The notes below the pieces were generated by a model. The model made no database searches. It saw only the letters and a list, made by a program, of their open reading frames with translations, and had not been told where the DNA came from. Of a DNA stretch of 64,000 bases, positions 8,930 through 20,180 are shown one piece after another. Location of the stretch: positions 62,001 through 126,000 of the forward strand of contig MWJO01000010.1 of assembly GCA_002027195.1 (NCBI GenBank), given 5' to 3'. The stretch comes from Streptomyces sp. GKU 895 (GTDB lineage: Bacteria > Actinomycetota > Actinomycetes > Streptomycetales > Streptomycetaceae). Position numbers and translations under genes: made by a program. The stretch's first letter is position 1, and every line of letters starts with the position of its first letter.

Positions 8930-10266
8930 TCACCTAAGGTACGCCAGGCCCGGATGGACCTCGCGATAGCCCTCCACCAGCCGCCGGGCGACGTTCACGG
9001 AGTCCACGAGCGGGTGCAGCGCGAAGGCCTTCACGGCGGTCTCGCGGGAGCCGGACCCGGCCGCGGCGAGCACCTCGCGCTCGACCGCCTTGACCGCGCA
9101 GACCAGGCCGGTGGCATGGTCGGGCAGCGGGGCGACGGTGACCGGGTGGGCGCCGTTGGCGTCCACGAGGCACGGGACCTCGATCACGGCATCGTTGTCG
9201 AGCACCGCGAGGGTGCTCTGGTTGCGGACGTTCAGGATCAGGGTGGTGCGCTCGTCGCGGGCGATGGCCCGCATCAGGGCGAGGGCGACCTTCTCGTAGC
9301 CGCCGGAGAGGTCGTCGGCGTCGCGCTCGCCCGCGCCGGCGGTCTCGCGGTTCTCGGACATGTAGGTGGCCTCGCGCTCGGCGCGGGTGCGGTCCCAGAC
9401 GTCCAGTGCCTTCGCACCGGGGGCGCCGACCTCGTCGTAGAAGCGGGCCTGCTGGTCGTGGAGGAAGGCGCCGCGGGTCTTCTCGGCCTGCTGGTAGGCG
9501 CGGACGGCCTCGCGGTTGAAGTAGTAGTAGTGCAGGTATTCGTTGGGGATCGCGCCGAGGGCCTGGAGCCAGTCGACGCCGAAGAGCTTGCCCTCCTCGA
9601 AGGAGCCGAGGAGCTCCGGGTCGGCGAGCAGACGCGGGAGCTCGTCGCGGCCGGCCACACGCAGGCCGCGGACCCAGCCGAGGTGGTTGAGGCCGACGTA
9701 GTCGATCCAGGCCTCGCGCGGGTCGGCGCCGAGCACGCGCGCGATACGGCGGCCGAGGCCGACCGGCGAGTCGCAGATGCCGATGACGCGGTCGCCGAGG
9801 TGGCGGGACATGGCCTCGGTGACGAGGCCTGCCGGGTTGGTGAAGTTGATGACCCAGGCGTCGGGGGCGAGGCGGGCGACGCGCCGGGCGATGTCGACGG
9901 CGACCGGGACCGTGCGCAGGCCGTAGGCGATGCCGCCCGCGCCGACCGTCTCCTGGCCGAGGACGCCCTCGGCGAGGGCCACCCGCTCGTCGTTGGCGCG
10001 GCCTTCGAGGCCGCCCACCCGGATCGCCGAGAAGATGAAGTCGGCGCCGCGCAGGGCCTCGTCGAGGTCGGTCGTGGCGGTCACCACGGGGGCGTCCGGG
10101 ACTGCCGCGGCCTGCTCGGCGAGACCCGGGTCACCGCGGTGAGCCGGCCGGCGTCCAGGTCGTGCAGGACGACCTCGGTCACCCGCCCCTCGCCGCGGTC
10201 GCCCAGCAGCGCCCCGTACACGAGCGGCACACGGAATCCGCCGCCGCCCAGAATCGTCAGCTTCAC
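8930..10266 (-). pseudogene. 6-phospho-beta-glucosidase (GH4), frame broken near 10123
   Basis: GH4 enzymes hydrolyse phosphorylated glycosides by an NAD- and Mn-dependent oxidation-elimination route. The N-terminal Rossmann start MKLTILGGGGFRVPLVY is in one frame and the rest (ATTDLDEALRGADFIFSAIR, NFTNPAGLVTEA, GICDSPVG, YVGLNHLGW) in another. The Cys and His of the last two motifs are the metal ligands. One missing base at 10123 restores 445 residues with VTRVLAEQAAAVPDAP at the junction. The GTG start overlaps the DeoR stop as GTGA. Its presence beside an ABC importer, rather than a PTS, and beside a PfkB kinase suggests the sugar is phosphorylated after uptake. Confidence 0.87.
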
Positions 10267-11048
10267 GTTTGAGCCTTTCCTACCGGCACCACCTCGACGC
10301 CGGCCTCCTCCAGGGAGGCCCGCGTCGCCGGGTCCACCGGCGCGTTCGTCACCACCACGTCCAGGTCCTCGGGACCGCAGACCTTCGCCATCCCCGTACC
10401 CGGGAACTTCGCCGCGTCCGCGAGCAGCACCACCTTGTCGCTCGCCTTGATCATGGCGCGTTTGACCGGCACCTCGACGACCGTCGTGTCCATCACCTGC
10501 CCGCCGGGGCGCACTCCACTGGTGCCGAGGAAGAGCCAGTCCGCGTGCAGCTGGCGCAGGTTGTCCTCGGTGAGGAAGCCGACCAGGGAGCGGTACTCGC
10601 GGCGGACCATGCCGCCGAGCAGGACCAGCTCGATGCCCTCGTCGTCGGCGAGCTCCTCGTAGACCACCAGGTTGCTGGTGATCACCGTGAGACGGCGGCC
10701 GTGCAGCTGGCGGGCGAGGCGGTAGGCGGTGGTGCCGATGTCGAGGAGGACCGACTGGCCGTCCTGGACCATGGCCGCCGCGTGAGCGGCTATGGCGTCC
10801 TTCTCGGCCACCCTGACCTCGGCGACCTCGGCGAAGGGCTGGTCGCCCTCCTCGGCGCGGGCACCGCCGTGGACCCGGGTGAGCAGCCCGTCCTCCTCCA
10901 GTTTGACCAGGTCACGCCGGATGGTGGCGGGGCTCACACCGAGCTGCTCGGAGAGGTCGGTCACAGCCGCGGGGCCGCCCGAGCGCAGGGCCCGCAGGAT
11001 GAGTTGATGTCGTCGTTCCGCCAGCATGCCGTGAACAGTACTCGTCAT
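10263..11048 (-). CDS. DeoR-family transcriptional regulator
   Basis: A repressor-type protein of 261 residues. The N-terminal helix-turn-helix spans MLAERRHQLILRALRSGG through EQLGVSPATIRRDLVKLEEDGLLTRVHGGA, which is diagnostic of DeoR. The C-terminal DeoRC sensor domain contains LDIGTTAYRLARQL and LLGGMVRREYRSLVG, the sugar-phosphate isomerase-like fold that senses a phosphosugar. It heads the leftward GH4-GH38-GH29 operon and is divergent from the kinase/ABC operon, so it probably regulates both. ATG 11048 is used here. The internal ATG at the MLAERR position is an equally plausible start because family members begin there. Confidence 0.9.
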   Translation of the reverse strand: MTSTVHGMLAERRHQLILRALRSGGPAAVTDLSEQLGVSPATIRRDLVKLEEDGLLTRVHGGARAEEGDQPFAEVAEVRVAEKDAIAAHAAAMVQDGQSVLLDIGTTAYRLARQLHGRRLTVITSNLVVYEELADDEGIELVLLGGMVRREYRSLVGFLTEDNLRQLHADWLFLGTSGVRPGGQVMDTTVVEVPVKRAMIKASDKVVLLADAAKFPGTGMAKVCGPEDLDVVVTNAPVDPATRASLEEAGVEVVPVGKAQT

Positions 11049-11089
11049 CTTCAATCATTTCCATGCTCAGTTCTGCTCGGGTATTGACC

Positions 11090-11113
11090 AATCGTGCGGA
11101 GCGGCGCACGATT
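11090..11113. promoter_or_regulatory. Inverted repeat in the DeoR/kinase divergent promoter
   Basis: AATCGTGCG (11090-11098) and CGCACGATT (11105-11113) form a perfect 9-bp inverted repeat with a 6-nt spacer. It lies in the 107-bp region between the regulator and the kinase. A TTGACC hexamer at 11084-11089 abuts the left arm as a possible -35. Two direct TTGACGAG copies lie closer to the kinase start, and a third TGACGAG copy lies on the other strand at the DeoR start. Either the palindrome or the direct repeats could be the DeoR operator. Confidence 0.55.
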
Positions 11114-11155
11114 CCGGTCATCGAAATTGACGAGTTTTGACGAGAGGTGCCGAGT

Positions 11156-12175
11156 GTGGATGACGACAGGCCCGACGTACTCCTGACCGGGCTGCTCTTC
11201 TACGACCTCGTCCTCACGGGGCTCGGAAAGCCGCCGACGCCGGGCGAGGAGATCTGGACCGGCGGCATGGGCTGTGGCCCCGGCGGCATCGCGAACCTCG
11301 CGGTGGCCGCCTCCCGCTTCGGCCTGCGCACCTCGCTCGCCACGGTCTTCGGCGACGACTTCTACGGCGAGTACTGCCGGGACGTGCTGTGCGACCAGGA
11401 GGACATCGACCTCGCGCTCTCCCGCACCGCGGACGGCTGGCCCACCCCCGTCACCGTCTCGCTGGCCCAGGGCCACGACCGGGCCCTCGTCACCCACGGC
11501 TCCGAGCCGCCCTTCTCGCAGGACGCGCTGATGGGCGACCCGCCCGAGGCGCGCACCGCCCTCGTCCACCTGGAGGCCGAGCCCCGCGAGTGGATCGCCC
11601 GGGCCGCCGCGAACGGCACCCATATCTACGCCGACGTCGGCTGGGACCCCACCCAGCAGTGGTCCACCGACCTCCTGGACCAGCTCAAGCTGTGCCACGC
11701 CTTCGTCCCCAACGAGGCCGAGGCGATGGCCTACACCCGCACCGACAGCGCACGGGCGGCGCTCGGCACGCTCTCCGAGCTGGTGCCGGTGGCCGTCGTC
11801 ACGCGCGGCGGTGACGGTGCCGTCGCGGTCGACCAGACGACGGGCGAGTACGCGGACGTCCCCGCCCTCGACATCGATGTCCTGGACGCCACCGGCGCGG
11901 GCGACGTGTTCGGCGCGAGCTTCGTCGCCGCCTCGCTCGGCGGCTGGCCGCTTCAGGAACGGCTGCGCTTCGCGGTCCTCGCGGCCGGGCTCTCCGTCCA
12001 GCGGCCCGGTGGCGCACTGGCGGCTCCCGGCTGGTACGGCGTCGACCGCTGGTGGCGCTCCCTGACCGACCCCGACCTGAAGTCGGCGTACGGCTTCCTG
12101 GCGGACCGGCTCCCGGACGATCCCGGGCCACCGGTCGCGTACGCCCCGGTCACCCCGCCCGCACGGCAGACCTGA
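11156..12175 (+). CDS. PfkB-family carbohydrate kinase
   Basis: A 339-residue ribokinase-type sugar kinase. The N-terminal GGMGCGPGGIANLAVAASRFG matches the first PfkB signature, and DATGAGDVFGASF near residue 245 is the second, with the catalytic Asp and the anion hole. The GTG at 11156 is chosen because GAGAGG lies 8 nt upstream. A GTG three codons earlier lacks spacing. It heads the rightward sugar operon, so it probably phosphorylates the sugar delivered by the ABC importer and could generate the substrate of the GH4 enzyme or the DeoR inducer. The exact sugar cannot be read from the sequence. Confidence 0.9.
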   Translation: MDDDRPDVLLTGLLFYDLVLTGLGKPPTPGEEIWTGGMGCGPGGIANLAVAASRFGLRTSLATVFGDDFYGEYCRDVLCDQEDIDLALSRTADGWPTPVTVSLAQGHDRALVTHGSEPPFSQDALMGDPPEARTALVHLEAEPREWIARAAANGTHIYADVGWDPTQQWSTDLLDQLKLCHAFVPNEAEAMAYTRTDSARAALGTLSELVPVAVVTRGGDGAVAVDQTTGEYADVPALDIDVLDATGAGDVFGASFVAASLGGWPLQERLRFAVLAAGLSVQRPGGALAAPGWYGVDRWWRSLTDPDLKSAYGFLADRLPDDPGPPVAYAPVTPPARQT

Positions 12176-12239
12176 CTCCCCCCACGCCCCGTCCCCTTCC
12201 CTGCGAAGTCCCGAAAAGATCCGAAAGGCGGTGGGAGCT

Positions 12240-13526
12240 GTGCGGCTCTCACGAAGAGGCCTGCTCCGCGCGGGCCTGGCCGGTACGGCCGCCACGGCGC
12301 TCGGCGGCCTGGCGTCCGGCTGTGCCGTTCCGACCGGCTCCACCGGCCGGAACATGGTCCTGTGGTACTGGAGCGGCGGTCTGAGCGACACCGTCGTGAA
12401 GAACGCCAAGGCCCGCTACGACCGCTCGGTCGACCTCCAGGCCATCCAGATCGGCGGCCAGTACCGCTCCAAGCTGATCACCACCATCACCGGCCGGGCC
12501 CACATCCCCGACATCGCGGGGCTCAAGGGCGAGGACATGGCCGCGTACCTCCCCAACGCGGACCAGTTCATCGATCTGCGGACGCTCGGCGCGGAGAAGT
12601 ACAGGAGCCAGTACCTGTCCTGGAAGTGGGACCAGGGCATCGCCGACGACGGCACGATGGTCGGCTTCCCGATCGACTGCGGGCCGGTCGCGCACTTCTA
12701 CCAGTACGACATCTTCCAGAAGGCCGGGCTGCCGTACGAACCGGCGGACGTGTCCCGCGAGTTGAACACCTGGGAGAACTTCTTCGCGGCGGGTGAGCAG
12801 CTCAAGAAGCGGCTCCCGGGGACCATGCTCCTCACCGACGTCAACTCCGTCTTCGAGAACGTCGTCCAGCAGGGCTCCAAGCGGTACGTCGACAAGGACC
12901 GCCACTTCATCGGCGACCAGGAACATGTGCGCCACGCGTGGGCGCTCGCCGTGGAGGCCAAGCGACGCGGCATCGTCTCCGACCTCGTGAACGGCACCCC
13001 GGACCAGCTCTCGGCCAAGCAGGAGGGCAAGCTGCCGAGCGAACTGGGGGCCTCCTGGGCGGCGTTCGACATCAAGAACGGTGTACCGAAGACCAAAGGC
13101 CGGTACCGGGTCGCCGACATGCCGGTGCGGCCCGCGAACAACGGCGGCTCGTTCCTGTCGATCACCAAGGAGTGCCGGGAGCCCGAGCAGGCCTTCCGGA
13201 TCATCACCTGGATGCTCAACGCGCCCAACCAGGCCCAGGGTTACGTCGACGCGGGCCTCTTCCCCTCCACGCCCGCCTCGTACGGCCTGAAGCAGATGCA
13301 GGAGCCGGACCCCTTCTTCGGCGGCCAGGTCACCACCGACGTCTTCGGACCGGCCGCACAGAAGATCGCGGTCGCCTACAACAGCCCGTTCGACGTCGCT
13401 CTCGGGCAGCCCATCAAGGACGAGATCAAGAACGTCGGCGTCCTCGGCAAGGACCCGAAGAAGGCCTGGAGTGACGCCATGAGCAAATGCCGTCGCATCG
13501 CGAAGCACCTGGGGGTGAGCTACTGA
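12240..13526 (+). CDS. ABC sugar transporter substrate-binding lipoprotein
   Basis: An extracytoplasmic solute-binding protein of 428 residues. The N-terminus has a Tat-like motif SRRGLLRAGLAG followed by a lipobox-like ASGC, so it is probably a Tat-exported lipoprotein anchored outside the membrane. The body is a family 1 carbohydrate-binding fold, with segments such as MVGFPIDCGPVAHFYQYDIF and a long C-terminal helix region. The GTG at 12240 has AAGGCGG 7 nt upstream. GTG 12231 is the alternative. Its stop overlaps the ATG of the first permease by one base, so the transporter genes are translationally linked. Confidence 0.9.
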   Translation: MRLSRRGLLRAGLAGTAATALGGLASGCAVPTGSTGRNMVLWYWSGGLSDTVVKNAKARYDRSVDLQAIQIGGQYRSKLITTITGRAHIPDIAGLKGEDMAAYLPNADQFIDLRTLGAEKYRSQYLSWKWDQGIADDGTMVGFPIDCGPVAHFYQYDIFQKAGLPYEPADVSRELNTWENFFAAGEQLKKRLPGTMLLTDVNSVFENVVQQGSKRYVDKDRHFIGDQEHVRHAWALAVEAKRRGIVSDLVNGTPDQLSAKQEGKLPSELGASWAAFDIKNGVPKTKGRYRVADMPVRPANNGGSFLSITKECREPEQAFRIITWMLNAPNQAQGYVDAGLFPSTPASYGLKQMQEPDPFFGGQVTTDVFGPAAQKIAVAYNSPFDVALGQPIKDEIKNVGVLGKDPKKAWSDAMSKCRRIAKHLGVSY

Positions 13527-14476
13527 TGGCCGTCCTCGAACAGACCCCGCCGGCAGTGGCGCAACCGTCCATGACCAAGCCCAGAAGCGGCTTCCGCAAG
13601 TACTGGCATCTCTACGCCGCGATCTCCCCCTTCTACCTGATCTTCCTCGCCTTCGGCCTCTTCCCCGTCGGCTTCTCGCTCTACCTGTCCTTCCACCGCT
13701 GGGACGGCCTCGGCTCGATGGAGTGGGCCGGGCTCTCGCAGTACCAGTACCTGCTGAGCGACAGCGACTTCTGGAACTCGATCGGCAACACGGTCATCAT
13801 CTGGGCGCTGGCCACCTTCCCCATGATCTTCCTGGCGATGGTCACGGCCGTGATGCTCAACTCGGCGGTCCGGTTCAAGGGCCTGTACCGCGTCGCGTAC
13901 TTCCTCCCGAACGTCACCTCGGTCGTCGCCATCGCGATCGTCTTCGGGTCGATCTTCTCCACCAACAACGGCGTCGTGAACGCCGTGCTGCACGGGGTCG
14001 GACTCGACCAGGTGGCCTGGCTGAACACCCCGTGGGGCATCAAGGTCACCATCGCCGCGCTGATGACCTGGCAGTGGACCGGCTACAACGCGATCATCTT
14101 CCTCGCGGGCCTCCAGACCATCCCGAGCGATCTCTACGAAGCCGCCCGCATGGACGGCGCCGGTCCGGTCCAGACCTTCTTCCGGATCACACTGCCGCTG
14201 CTGCGGCCGACGCTGCTCTTCGTCCTGGTCGTCTCGACGGTCACCGGCCTGCAGAGCTTCTCCGAACCGCAGGTACTGCTCCAGACCTCGTCCAACGACT
14301 CGACGTTCGCGGGCGGTCCGGGCCACTCCGGCCAGACGATGGTCCTCTACTTCTTCCAGCAGACCTTCGACAACAACGACTTCGGGTACGGCGCCGCCGT
14401 GGCGTGGGGCATCTTCCTCGTCGTCGTCCTCTTCTCGATCATCAACTGGCGCCTCGTGCAGCGCCGGGGCGACTAG
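13526..14476 (+). CDS. ABC sugar transporter permease (MalF-like)
   Basis: A 316-residue integral membrane protein of the binding-protein-dependent permease family. Six hydrophobic segments are visible, beginning with LYAAISPFYLIFLAFGLFPV. The cytoplasmic EAA loop is EAARMDGAGPVQTFFRITLP, which contacts the ATPase. No ATPase gene is encoded nearby, so it probably uses a shared MsiK-type ATPase, as is usual for Streptomyces sugar importers. The ATG at 13526 shares its A with the TGA of the binding-protein gene and follows GGGGGTGAG. Confidence 0.92.
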   Translation: MAVLEQTPPAVAQPSMTKPRSGFRKYWHLYAAISPFYLIFLAFGLFPVGFSLYLSFHRWDGLGSMEWAGLSQYQYLLSDSDFWNSIGNTVIIWALATFPMIFLAMVTAVMLNSAVRFKGLYRVAYFLPNVTSVVAIAIVFGSIFSTNNGVVNAVLHGVGLDQVAWLNTPWGIKVTIAALMTWQWTGYNAIIFLAGLQTIPSDLYEAARMDGAGPVQTFFRITLPLLRPTLLFVLVVSTVTGLQSFSEPQVLLQTSSNDSTFAGGPGHSGQTMVLYFFQQTFDNNDFGYGAAVAWGIFLVVVLFSIINWRLVQRRGD

Positions 14477-14488
14477 GAAGGGCCCGCC

Positions 14489-15328
14489 ATGTCTTCCATC
14501 AAGGGGTCCCGCCGCAGAGGGATCGCGCTGCACCTCCCGCTGATCCTCGGCACAATCGTCTCGGCCTTCCCGTTCTACTGGGCCGTGATCATGTCGACGC
14601 ACAGCTCGACCGAGATCTTCTCCTACCCGCCCAAGCTGCTGCCGGGCACGCACTTCCTCGAGAACGTCCGCCATCTCTTCGACGCCGTCGACTTCTTCGG
14701 GTCGATGTGGAACTCGCTGATCGTCGCGGTGTCGGTGACCTTCCTGGTCCTGCTCTTCGACTCGCTCGCGGCCTTCGTCTTCGCCAAGTTCGAGTTCCCC
14801 GGAAAGAACGTCCTGTTCGGGCTGCTGATGGTCATCTTCATGGTGCCGGCGCAGCTGTCCGTCATCCCGCAGTTCGTGATCATGGCCAAGATCGGCTGGA
14901 TCGGCTCGATGACCGCGCTCATCGTGCCGGCCGCGGCCAACGCTTTCGGCATCTTCTGGATGCGCCAGTACATGAAGTCCGCCATCCACGACGAGCTCCT
15001 CGACGCCTCCAAGCTCGACGGCGCGAACTTCCTTCGCCAGTACTGGCACGTGGCGCTCCCGGTGGTCCGCCCCGGTCTCGCCTTCCTCGGCATCTTCACC
15101 TTCATGGGCCAGTGGAACGACTTCGCCTGGCCCCTGATCGCCCTCACCAACCCCGACAACGTGACCTTGCAGGTCGCCCTGTCCCAGCTCAACGGCACCC
15201 ACGGCACCACGGACTACGGCATCGTGATGACGGGCGCGCTGCTCGCCCTCATCCCACTGCTGATCGTGTTCGCGGTCGGCGCCAAGCAGATCATCGGCGA
15301 CCTCGCGAAGGGAGCCGTCCGCGGATGA
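14489..15328 (+). CDS. ABC sugar transporter permease (MalG-like)
   Basis: A 279-residue inner-membrane permease with six predicted transmembrane helices and the EAA-type loop ELLDASKLDGANFLRQYWHV. It pairs with the preceding permease to form the translocation channel for the sugar. The start has a clear GGAAGGG ribosome site and lies 12 bp after the first permease. Its TGA overlaps an ATG at 15325 as ATGA, a likely true start for the downstream beta-galactosidase if a frame error is corrected. Confidence 0.92.
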   Translation: MSSIKGSRRRGIALHLPLILGTIVSAFPFYWAVIMSTHSSTEIFSYPPKLLPGTHFLENVRHLFDAVDFFGSMWNSLIVAVSVTFLVLLFDSLAAFVFAKFEFPGKNVLFGLLMVIFMVPAQLSVIPQFVIMAKIGWIGSMTALIVPAAANAFGIFWMRQYMKSAIHDELLDASKLDGANFLRQYWHVALPVVRPGLAFLGIFTFMGQWNDFAWPLIALTNPDNVTLQVALSQLNGTHGTTDYGIVMTGALLALIPLLIVFAVGAKQIIGDLAKGAVRG

Positions 15329-15382
15329 ACCGCCGATCCGCTCGACCCGCTCATCGCCCTGCGTCCCTGGGAGGCACCCGAG

Positions 15383-18265
<2,883 letters not shown>

Positions 18266-18322
18266 ACTCCCTCTTCCTTTCGCCTTCCTGGGCATTCCCT
18301 TTCTCTTTCTCACGGAGCACAC

Positions 18323-20158
18323 GTGTGCACTTTGCCTGAACACGGGGCCGAGCATGCCCAGGCGGGCGCCGGACGGCGCAGCTTCCTGCGGGCCACCGCG
18401 CTGCTCGGCGCCGCCGCCACGGCCGGGGTCGCGCTGCCGACCGCGGCCGAAGCCGCCCCCGAAGCCGCAGCCGGGTCGCATTGGCGACCGGACACCCACA
18501 GCCGCCGCTTCACGCTGGCGGTCATGCCCGACACGCAGTACCTCTTCGACGGACCGAGCATCGACAAGGCACCCGTCGAGGCCTCCCTGCGCTATCTGCT
18601 GGAGCACGGCAGGAAGGAGAACATCGTCTTCCTGTCCCACCTCGGTGATCTCACGCAGAACGGGGCGAGTGCCGAAGTCGCCGCGATCAGCCAGGCGTTC
18701 GGGCTGCTCGACCGGCGCGGGGTCGGCTACAGCGTCCTCGCCGGCAACCACGACGTGAAGTCGTCGACCACCGACCAGCGCGGGGCGACGCCCTATCTGG
18801 ACGCGTTCGGCCCCGACCGCTTCAAGGGGAAGCCCACGTTCGGCGGGGCCTCCGCAGACGGCTACAACACCTTCCACCTCTTCAAGGCCGCGGGCCGGGA
18901 GTGGATGGTGCTGGCGCTGGACTGGCGGCTGTCGGACCAGGGGTACGCCTGGGCGAAGAACGTGCTGGCCGCCCATCCGAAGACACCGGTCATCCTCACC
19001 ACCCACGAACTGGTCGTCGAGGACGACACGCTGTCCCCGTACGGGCAGCAGCTGTGGGACCGGCTGGTCGCGGACCACGACCAGATCTTCCTCACCCTCA
19101 ACGGCCACTACTGGCCCGCCGCCCGCGCAACGCGCAAGAACGCGGCCGGACATGACGTCCACCTCCATCTGACGAACTACCAGAACCGTTACTTCGGCGG
19201 CGCCGCGATGATCCGGCTCTACCGCTTCGACCTCGACCGGAACGTCATCGACGTCGAGACCGTCTCGCCGTGGATCCTGGGCCGGGCCGGGAAGGGGCTC
19301 AACGAGCTGGAGCGGCAGGAGATCGAACTCAGCGGTGACGCCGACCGGTTCACGGTCGACCTCGACTTCGCCGACCGCTTCTCCGGCTTCGCCCCGGTGC
19401 CCGCCCGGCCGGCGCGTCCGGCGTCGCGCATGCTGATCCCGGGCACGGTGGCCTACTGGCGGTTCGACAGTGCGGTGACGGACCAGGTCCGCGACCTGTC
19501 CGGACGCGGCAACGACCTCGCTGTCGTCACGGTCGGCGGCGGCACCCTCGGCTGGTCCGCCGACCACCATCCGGACCAACCCGGCCACGGCAGCCTGGAG
19601 TTCCAGGGCTACAAGTCACCGCTGAAGGGCGCGTATCTGCGCACGGTCGACGGCGCCCCGCTCAACTCGGCAACCTTCAAGGCGGGTTACACCATCGAGG
19701 CGTTCTACCGCCTCCCCGCCGACTGGGACCCCGACCACCACGCCTGGTCCGGCGTCGTCAGCCGGACCGGTACGGGCGGCGCCGCCGGAAAGACCGCCGA
19801 CGACCCCGACGAGCCGCTGGCCACGCTGTCCCTCTCCAACGACCGTGAGCCGCAGTGGGCGATGCGCCCGCTGAACCAGGAGGGCATCGCCACCAACTGG
19901 GGCCAGGAGACGCCACTGGAGACCTGGTGGCACCTCGCCGTCGTCAACGACGGCCGGCACACCACCCTCTACGTCGAGGGCTGCCCGGTCGTCCGCAACC
20001 CGAAGGCGACGGCGACCGGCATCACCTCCGTGGGCCTGCCGTGGCTGCTCGGCGGCTACGAGTACGGCGGGAAGATCGACCAGATCCTGCACGGCCGCCT
20101 CGGCGACGTCCGCGTCGTCGAACGGGCCCTGCCCGTCACGTCCTTCATGAACCACTGA
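18323..20158 (+). CDS. Tat-exported metallophosphoesterase with LamG-like domain
   Basis: A 611-residue exported protein. Tat signal RRSFLRATALLG ends near the Ala-rich AEAAPEAAAG. The calcineurin-like domain follows (about 55-330): VMPDTQY, FLSHLGDLTQNG, LAGNHD, TTHELVV and LNGHYWPA provide the metal-binding residues. The C-terminal half has a concanavalin-like LamG fold (VAYWRFD and DLSGRGNDL are typical) that often binds glycans or pyruvylated sugars. It lies in the sugar operon, 57 bp after the GH2 gene. It may release phosphate from a phosphorylated glycan or lipid. The substrate is not determined. GTG 18323 has GGAG upstream. Confidence 0.82.
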   Translation: MCTLPEHGAEHAQAGAGRRSFLRATALLGAAATAGVALPTAAEAAPEAAAGSHWRPDTHSRRFTLAVMPDTQYLFDGPSIDKAPVEASLRYLLEHGRKENIVFLSHLGDLTQNGASAEVAAISQAFGLLDRRGVGYSVLAGNHDVKSSTTDQRGATPYLDAFGPDRFKGKPTFGGASADGYNTFHLFKAAGREWMVLALDWRLSDQGYAWAKNVLAAHPKTPVILTTHELVVEDDTLSPYGQQLWDRLVADHDQIFLTLNGHYWPAARATRKNAAGHDVHLHLTNYQNRYFGGAAMIRLYRFDLDRNVIDVETVSPWILGRAGKGLNELERQEIELSGDADRFTVDLDFADRFSGFAPVPARPARPASRMLIPGTVAYWRFDSAVTDQVRDLSGRGNDLAVVTVGGGTLGWSADHHPDQPGHGSLEFQGYKSPLKGAYLRTVDGAPLNSATFKAGYTIEAFYRLPADWDPDHHAWSGVVSRTGTGGAAGKTADDPDEPLATLSLSNDREPQWAMRPLNQEGIATNWGQETPLETWWHLAVVNDGRHTTLYVEGCPVVRNPKATATGITSVGLPWLLGGYEYGGKIDQILHGRLGDVRVVERALPVTSFMNH

Positions 20159-20180
20159 CCTGTCGAGGATCACGATCACC

